From Novosphingobium sp. SG751A (GTDB lineage Bacteria; Pseudomonadota; Alphaproteobacteria; Sphingomonadales; Sphingomonadaceae), in assembly GCF_013149295.1 (NCBI RefSeq), contig NZ_JABGCB010000013.1, forward strand, positions 1 through 64,000: a stretch of DNA of 64,000 bases, read 5' to 3'. A program made the position numbers and the translations under genes. The first letter of the stretch is position 1. Every line of letters starts with the position of its first letter. Of the stretch, positions 59,604 to 64,000 are shown in pieces. Below the pieces are notes generated by a model that was not told the DNA's origin, searched no databases, and worked only from the letters and a program-made list of their open reading frames with translations.

Positions 59604-60545
59604 ATGACCCAAGCCTTTACCGCCGCTGTCGTTCAGGCCGCCTCCCTGCCCACCGACTCGATGGGCGCCGCCGCCAAGGCCGCCGGTTTGATTGCCGATG
59701 CCAGCGCCAAGGGCGCCAAGATCATCGTGTTTCCTGAAGCTTTCCTGGGCGGCTATCCCAAGGGCGCGTCCTTCGGCACGCCGGTGGGGATGCGTAAACC
59801 CCAGGGGCGCGAGGATTTCCGCGCCTATCATGAGGCCGCCATCGACCTGAACGGCCCTGAAGTCGCCGCGATTGCCGAGGCCACCGCCGCCACCGGGGCC
59901 TTTGTCGTGATGGGCGTGATCGAGCGCGATGGGGCCACGGTCTATTGCACCGCGCTGTTCTTTGACGGCGAAAAAGGGTTGATCGCCAAGCATCGCAAGC
60001 TGATGCCGACCGGCGCGGAGCGGCTGATCTGGGGCTTTGGCGACGGATCGACCATGCCGGTGATCGACACGCCGCTGGGCCGTATCGGGGCGGTGATCTG
60101 CTGGGAAAACTACATGCCGATGCTGCGCATGGCGATGTATGATCAGGGCGTCACGCTGTACTGCGCCCCCACCGCCGACGACCGCGACGGCTGGGCCAGC
60201 ACCATGCGCCATGTCGCGCTGGAGGGTCGGTGCTTTGTGCTTTCGGCGTGTCAGCATATCACGCGCGGGGCCTATCCGGCCGATTATGACTGCGCGCTGG
60301 GCGATGATCCGGAAACTGTGCTGATGCGCGGCGGCTCGATGATCGTCGATCCGTTGGGCAATGTGCTGGCCGGGCCGGACTATGCGGGCGAGACGATCCT
60401 TTATGCAAAGATCGACCCGGCCGAGGTGATCCGTGGCAAGTATGATTTCGACGTGGCCGGCCACTATGCCCGCCCCGACATCTTCCAGTTGAAGGTCGAT
60501 GTCGCGCCCAAGCGCCCCGTCGCCCGCATCGGCGGAGATGCATGA
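59604..60545 (+). CDS. Nitrilase-family hydrolase
   Basis: A 313-residue carbon-nitrogen hydrolase with the catalytic triad in FPEAFLGG (Glu), KHRKLMPT (Lys) and VICWENYMPML (Cys); the CWENY form is that of true nitrilases. It converts an aryl or arylacetonitrile to its acid and ammonia. The start at 59604 follows AGGAAA; a GTG at 59583 is in frame. Overlapping the flavin-reductase gene by four bases and divergent from the gentisate dioxygenase under a shared operator, it is likely part of the same aromatic pathway, for example feeding it from a nitrile such as an indole-derived one (inference). Confidence 0.92.
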   Translation: MTQAFTAAVVQAASLPTDSMGAAAKAAGLIADASAKGAKIIVFPEAFLGGYPKGASFGTPVGMRKPQGREDFRAYHEAAIDLNGPEVAAIAEATAATGAFVVMGVIERDGATVYCTALFFDGEKGLIAKHRKLMPTGAERLIWGFGDGSTMPVIDTPLGRIGAVICWENYMPMLRMAMYDQGVTLYCAPTADDRDGWASTMRHVALEGRCFVLSACQHITRGAYPADYDCALGDDPETVLMRGGSMIVDPLGNVLAGPDYAGETILYAKIDPAEVIRGKYDFDVAGHYARPDIFQLKVDVAPKRPVARIGGDA

Positions 60546-61159
60546 TGGAGTTTGATTTTTCGCAGGTGGCCGGGCCTGATCGTTACAAGCTGATGGCCGC
60601 CTCGATCACCCCGCGCCCCATCGCATGGATCACATCGCTATCGCCACAGGGCGCGCGCAATGCCGCGCCCTACAGCTTTTTCGCGATGATTAGTGCCGAG
60701 CCGCCGCTGCTGGCCATCGGCCTGATGCGTCGCCCGGATGGCACTTATAAGGACAGCGCAGCCAATATCCTTGAGACAGGGGAATTTGTCGTCAACCTTG
60801 TGGCCGAACATGATGCGCAGGCGATGAACCTGACCTGCATCGACGCCCCGCCGGGCGAGGATGAAATCGCGCTGGCGGGCATCGAAACCGCGCCCTCCAC
60901 CGCCATCGCTCCTCCCCGCATCGCCACCGCGCCCGTCAGCATGGAATGTCGTCTGTATAACAGCATGGATGCGGGCCAATCGACCATCGTGCTGGGCGAG
61001 GTTTTGCGGTTCCATATTCAGGACCGCTTTATCGACACGCAGAAATTGCATGTCGATACGCTGGCCATGGGCCTCATCGCGCGCATGCATGGCGCGGGCT
61101 GGTACACGCGCAGCACCGACCTGTTGCAGATGGCCCGCCCCAGTTGGGCTGATCGCTGA
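60542..61159 (+). CDS. Flavin reductase-like domain protein
   Basis: A 205-residue flavin-reductase-like protein. ASITPRPIAWITSLSPQGARNAAPYSFF is the FMN-binding start of this family, followed by NILETGEFVVNLV. It could supply reduced flavin to a two-component monooxygenase, or be a flavin-binding enzyme itself. Its ATG overlaps the nitrilase stop. No oxygenase partner of the two-component type is seen in the window. A perfect hairpin follows. Confidence 0.88.
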   Translation: MMEFDFSQVAGPDRYKLMAASITPRPIAWITSLSPQGARNAAPYSFFAMISAEPPLLAIGLMRRPDGTYKDSAANILETGEFVVNLVAEHDAQAMNLTCIDAPPGEDEIALAGIETAPSTAIAPPRIATAPVSMECRLYNSMDAGQSTIVLGEVLRFHIQDRFIDTQKLHVDTLAMGLIARMHGAGWYTRSTDLLQMARPSWADR

Positions 61160-61169
61160 AACGGGAAAA

Positions 61170-61198
61170 GGCGGCGGCATGGATCCCATGCCGCCGCC
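61170..61198. terminator. 13-bp hairpin between convergent genes
   Basis: GGCGGCGGCATGG at 61170-61182 pairs perfectly with its complement at 61186-61198 around ATC. No clear T tract; it separates the flavin-reductase and alpha/beta-hydrolase genes. Confidence 0.65.
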
Positions 61199-61213
61199 CC
61201 GATCAACCCACTA

Positions 61214-62065
61214 TCAACCCTTGATAAAGGCAAGAATATCGCGGTTCAGCACCTCGGCATAGATGGTCAACATGCCATGGGGATAGCCGGGATAGATCTT
61301 GAGCTGATTGTCGGGGATCAGCTTTGCCTGCAACAGCGCCGAATCCTCCACGGGCACGATCTGATCGTCATCGCCATGCTGGATCAGCACGGGCACCTTG
61401 ATGGCCTTGAGATCCTCGGTTTGGTCGGTTTCGGAAAAGGCCTTGATGCTGTCATACTGAGCCTTGGCCCCACCCATCATGCCCTGGCGCCACCAGTTCT
61501 GGCGGATCGCCTCATTCACGCTCTGGCCCGGCCGATTGAAGCCATAGAAGGGCACCGGCACATTCCAGAAGAAATCCGCGCGATTGGCCACCAGCGCATC
61601 GCGGAACCCATCGAACACCGACAAAGGCAAGCCGCCGGGATTGGCAGGCGTCTGCACCATGATCGGCGGCACCGCGCCCACCAGCACCGCCTTGGCCACG
61701 CGCCCTTCGGCATAACGCGCCACATAGCGCGCCACCACGCCGCCGCCGGTCGAATGGCCAATGTGGATCGCATCATGCAGATCCAGATGCCGCACCAGCG
61801 CCGCCGTATCGCTGGCATAGGTGTCCATGTCATTGCCATCCTGCGTCTGGGTGGAACGGCCATGGCCGCGCCGATCGAACGCAATGACGCGATAGCCCTG
61901 CGCCAGGAAGAACATCATCTGTGCGTCCCAATCATCGGCGGTCAGAGGCCAGCCATGATGGAACACGATGGGCTGTCCATCGCCCCAGTCCTTGTAATAG
62001 AGCCGCGCGCCGTCAGGCATGGTCACATAGCCATCACCGGAACGATTTTGAACAGATTGAGTCAT
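61214..62065 (-). CDS. Alpha/beta hydrolase, non-heme chloroperoxidase-like
   Basis: A 283-residue alpha/beta hydrolase. The nucleophile is in HIGHSTGGGVV, the oxyanion region is FHHGWPLTADDWD, the acid is in LIQHGDDDQIVP and the histidine in YPGYPHGML. Enzymes of this group are esterases, some with perhydrolase (cofactor-free haloperoxidase) activity. No signal peptide. GAGGTG precedes the ATG. It lies 79 bases downstream of the pirin gene on the same strand and may share its transcript. Confidence 0.92.
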   Translation of the reverse strand: MTQSVQNRSGDGYVTMPDGARLYYKDWGDGQPIVFHHGWPLTADDWDAQMMFFLAQGYRVIAFDRRGHGRSTQTQDGNDMDTYASDTAALVRHLDLHDAIHIGHSTGGGVVARYVARYAEGRVAKAVLVGAVPPIMVQTPANPGGLPLSVFDGFRDALVANRADFFWNVPVPFYGFNRPGQSVNEAIRQNWWRQGMMGGAKAQYDSIKAFSETDQTEDLKAIKVPVLIQHGDDDQIVPVEDSALLQAKLIPDNQLKIYPGYPHGMLTIYAEVLNRDILAFIKG

Positions 62066-62144
62066 GATACACCTCGGGGGAAGGAAGGGCTGAAGGGAAT
62101 TTTAGTGGAACCAGGCGGAGTTCGCACCCCGCCCGGAATAAGCA

Positions 62145-62843
62145 TCAGGCCGCATCGACCAACACGATCTCGCTGTCCTCAATGGCCGTCACGCGCAGCA
62201 CTTCGACATCGCTGATCGCCACGCCGTCGCGGGCCTTGATCGTCTGCTCCTCGATCCGCACCGAGCCGATGGCGGGGACCAGATAGGCCTTGCGGGTCCC
62301 GCCCAGCGGATAATCCGCCGTTTCGCCTGCCTTGAGCGTGGCGCCCACCACGCGGGCATTGGTACGGATCGGCAGAGCGTCAGTGTCTTCGGCATAACCG
62401 CTGGCCAGCGTCACGAAATGGCCCGAACGTTCGCCCTTGGGGAAAGGCTTGGCGCCCCATTGCGGCGCATCGCCCTGATGGGTGGGGATGATCCAGATCT
62501 GGAAGATCTTGGTCGTGATGTCCTCCAGATTGTATTCCGAATGGCGGATGCCGGTGCCTGCGCTCATCACCTGAACGTCGCCCGCCTCGGTGCGGCCCTT
62601 GTTGCCCAGGTTGTCCTGGTGGGTGATTGCGCCTTCGCGGACATAGGTGATGATTTCCATGTCACGGTGCGGGTGGGGCGGGAAACCGGTGCCCGGCGCA
62701 ATCGTATCATCGTTCCACACGCGCAGGTTGCCCCAGTGAACGCGGGCCGGATCGTGATATTCGGCAAAGGAAAAATGGTGATGCGCATCCAGCCAGCCAT
62801 GGTTGGCCGCGCCGAGGGTTTCAAAGGGGCGATGTTCGATCAT
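62145..62843 (-). CDS. Pirin-family bicupin protein
   Basis: A 232-residue pirin. The metal ligands are in PHPHRDMEIITYV (two His), GTGIRHSE (His and Glu), and the frame GFPPHPHRDMEI is the family signature. Bacterial pirins can be quercetin dioxygenases or redox-linked modulators. It is divergent from a LysR gene with a T-N11-A box in the 130-base gap. Such LysR-pirin-hydrolase sets are often induced by quinones or phenolics, an inference here. Confidence 0.92.
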   Translation of the reverse strand: MIEHRPFETLGAANHGWLDAHHHFSFAEYHDPARVHWGNLRVWNDDTIAPGTGFPPHPHRDMEIITYVREGAITHQDNLGNKGRTEAGDVQVMSAGTGIRHSEYNLEDITTKIFQIWIIPTHQGDAPQWGAKPFPKGERSGHFVTLASGYAEDTDALPIRTNARVVGATLKAGETADYPLGGTRKAYLVPAIGSVRIEEQTIKARDGVAISDVEVLRVTAIEDSEIVLVDAA

Positions 62844-62942
62844 GGGTTTTCTCCTGTGGGGCGTCCCGGGGGAGCGCCCTTGCTGAAAACCGATTTAGGC
62901 CTTGCGGATCATTCTGTTCAGATGGATAAAATGGACGATAAC

Positions 62943-62958
62943 ATTCGAGAAAATTGAA
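62943..62958. promoter_or_regulatory. LysR-type site upstream of the LysR gene
   Basis: ATTCGAGAAAATTGAA, 15 bases before the LysR start, matches 14 of 16 bases of the site at 63922 beyond that gene. It contains T-N11-A and can regulate the divergent pirin gene. Confidence 0.55.
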
Positions 62959-62973
62959 AAGCGAGATCCGCGC

Positions 62974-63897
62974 ATGAACAATCCCGGCACGCCCACCTTT
63001 GACCAGTTGCGGATCTTTCTGACCATTGTGGACACAGGCAGTTTCGCAGGTGCGGCGCGCAAACTCAACCGCGCGGTTTCGGTCATTTCCTATGGCATAG
63101 CGAATCTGGAGGCCCAGCTCGGCCTGACTCTGTTCGATCGCGAAGGCACGCGCAAACCGACGTTGACCGTCGCGGGGCGGGCGCTGCTCTCCGAAGCGCG
63201 CGGGGTGGCACAGGGCATCGACGCGCTGCGCGCCAAGGTCAAAGGGCTGCTCGACGGGCTGGAGGCCGAGGTCGATCTGGCGGTGGACGTGATGCTGCCC
63301 ACGCATCGGCTGGGGCGGATCCTGCGCGCCTTTCGCGCCCAATTTCCCACCGTGCAATTGCGCCTGCATGTCGAGGCGCTGGGCGCGATCACGGCCATGG
63401 TGCTGGATGGCAAGGCGGTGATCGGCCTGTCCGGCCCGTTGTTCGCCGGGGTGGAGGGACTGGAAAGCGTCAATGCCGGGTCTGTGCCGATGGTGCCCGT
63501 GGCCGCGCCCGATCATCCGCTGGCGCAGATGGACCCGATTCTTCCTGGCGCGGGGCGCGATTATATCCAGCTCGTGCTGACCGACCGTTCGCGCTTTACC
63601 GAGGGGCAGGATTTCTCGGTGCTTTCCCCGCGCACATGGCGTCTGGCGGATCTTGGCGCCAAACATGCGCTGCTGCGCGAGGGGATCGGGTGGGGCAACA
63701 TGCCCTTGCCGATGATCGAAGACGATCTGACGACCGGCACGCTCAGCCGCCTTATCATGCCCGATCATCCGGGCGGCACTTATCGGTTTGCCGGGATCTG
63801 GCGGCGCGACACGCCCCCGGGTCCCGCGGCGGCATGGCTGATCGAACAATTCGTCGCCACCGCAGAGCACGGGAAGGAGATGCTGCCCGATATTTGA
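62974..63897 (+). CDS. LysR-family regulator
   Basis: A 307-residue LysR protein. The helix-turn-helix lies in about residues 10-65 (FDQLRIFLTIVDTGSFAGAARKLNRAVSVISYGIANLEA by position), followed by a full effector domain. The start at 62974 (MNNPGTPTFDQ) fits family alignments; the upstream frame would extend through the operator. Divergent from the pirin gene. The palindromic copy of its likely binding site just after its stop suggests a further target to the right of the window. Confidence 0.9.
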   Translation: MNNPGTPTFDQLRIFLTIVDTGSFAGAARKLNRAVSVISYGIANLEAQLGLTLFDREGTRKPTLTVAGRALLSEARGVAQGIDALRAKVKGLLDGLEAEVDLAVDVMLPTHRLGRILRAFRAQFPTVQLRLHVEALGAITAMVLDGKAVIGLSGPLFAGVEGLESVNAGSVPMVPVAAPDHPLAQMDPILPGAGRDYIQLVLTDRSRFTEGQDFSVLSPRTWRLADLGAKHALLREGIGWGNMPLPMIEDDLTTGTLSRLIMPDHPGGTYRFAGIWRRDTPPGPAAAWLIEQFVATAEHGKEMLPDI

Positions 63898-63921
63898 GGT
63901 GGAATCTCGCGAGGTACGCCT

Positions 63922-63937
63922 ATTCGAAAAAATCGAA
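63922..63937. promoter_or_regulatory. Palindromic LysR-type site at the right edge
   Basis: TTCGA at 63923-63927 and TCGAA at 63933-63937 are perfect arms around AAAAA. It matches 14 of 16 bases of the site before the LysR gene. The 103 bases from 63898 to the window end hold no gene start that I can recognise. Confidence 0.55.
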
Positions 63938-64000
63938 CACTTTGTCCTATCTTATATCACTTACCTGAAACGTGATCCCGCCATAACTTGCCCTCACAGC

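Noticed and set aside
1..64000. tRNA, rRNA, CRISPR, prophage, integrase or complete insertion sequence
   Set aside because: I looked for tRNA-like cloverleaf arms, repeat-spacer patterns, transposase and integrase motifs and saw none; apparent hairpins all fit terminators or operators.

Overview
The window is GC-rich DNA (roughly 65% by eye) that looks chromosomal and alphaproteobacterial, most likely from a sphingomonad such as Novosphingobium or Sphingobium. The evidence is three large TonB-dependent receptors next to hydrolases or catabolic genes, many small divergently controlled catabolic operons, Tat- and Sec-exported hydrolases, a valine-degradation operon of the usual sphingomonad order, and a salicylyl-CoA-hydroxylase/gentisate module. 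I see no rRNA, tRNA, CRISPR array, phage genes or complete insertion sequence. Coding density is high and nearly every stretch over 300 bases carries a gene; the exceptions are 28636-29063 and 53234-53551.

Layout. 0.1-5.6 kb: a valine/isobutyrate catabolic operon (mmsA, acyl-CoA dehydrogenase, 3-hydroxyisobutyryl-CoA hydrolase, enoyl-CoA hydratase, mmsB) with a divergent LysR gene. Three of its six genes look damaged: mmsB is cut off at the window edge, the dehydrogenase has lost about 60 internal residues, and the LysR protein has lost its recognition helix. 5.7-8.3 kb: a LysE/ArgO-type exporter with an ArgP-like regulator, then a MarR-acetyltransferase fusion under a near-perfect 28-bp palindrome. 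8.3-16.2 kb: an RND efflux operon divergent from a two-component system. 16.2-21.0 kb: a Tat-exported sulfatase, a TonB receptor and a LysR regulator. 21.0-26.2 kb: a MarR/VOC pair divergent from an operon for a Na+-coupled transporter, a class-V aminotransferase-fold enzyme and an M20 peptidase. 26.2-36.3 kb: a TonB receptor, a CDGSH-bicupin fusion, a PrnB-family protein, an Lrp regulator and three exported amidohydrolases. 36.3-40.7 kb: a cyclase-family hydrolase with iorA and iorB. 40.7-48.4 kb: an imino-acid/amine catabolic cluster. 48.4-53.2 kb: a GH3 glycosidase and a TonB receptor. 53.5-61.2 kb: a bifunctional aryl-CoA hydroxylase, thioesterase, gentisate dioxygenase, FAH hydrolase, nitrilase and flavin reductase with two MarR regulators. 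61.2-64 kb: an alpha/beta hydrolase, a pirin and a LysR regulator.

How the genes work together. Reading the intergenic regions gave three shared operator-like motifs that group separate operons. (1) ACTTGCA-2 nt-TGCAAGT and close variants lie before the cyclase-iorAB operon, before the aryl-CoA hydroxylase, and between the gentisate dioxygenase and nitrilase genes. This suggests one pathway in which a 2-oxoacid oxidoreductase, rather than a CoA ligase, makes the aryl-CoA that the hydroxylase uses. An isatin-like to isatinate to 2-aminobenzoyl-CoA to gentisate-type ring cleavage route would fit. (2) GTTGC-N6-CGCAAC, a LysR-type box, occurs four times: before the symporter operon, before the lyase/dehydrogenase operon, before the VOC-RidA pair, and before the GH3/TonB-receptor operon 5 kb away. 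(3) A 16-bp sequence beginning ATGCAAAATC is shared exactly by the promoter regions of the 26-28 kb TonB receptor and the amidohydrolase cluster. These regulons are inferences from sequence; the motif matches themselves are visible directly.
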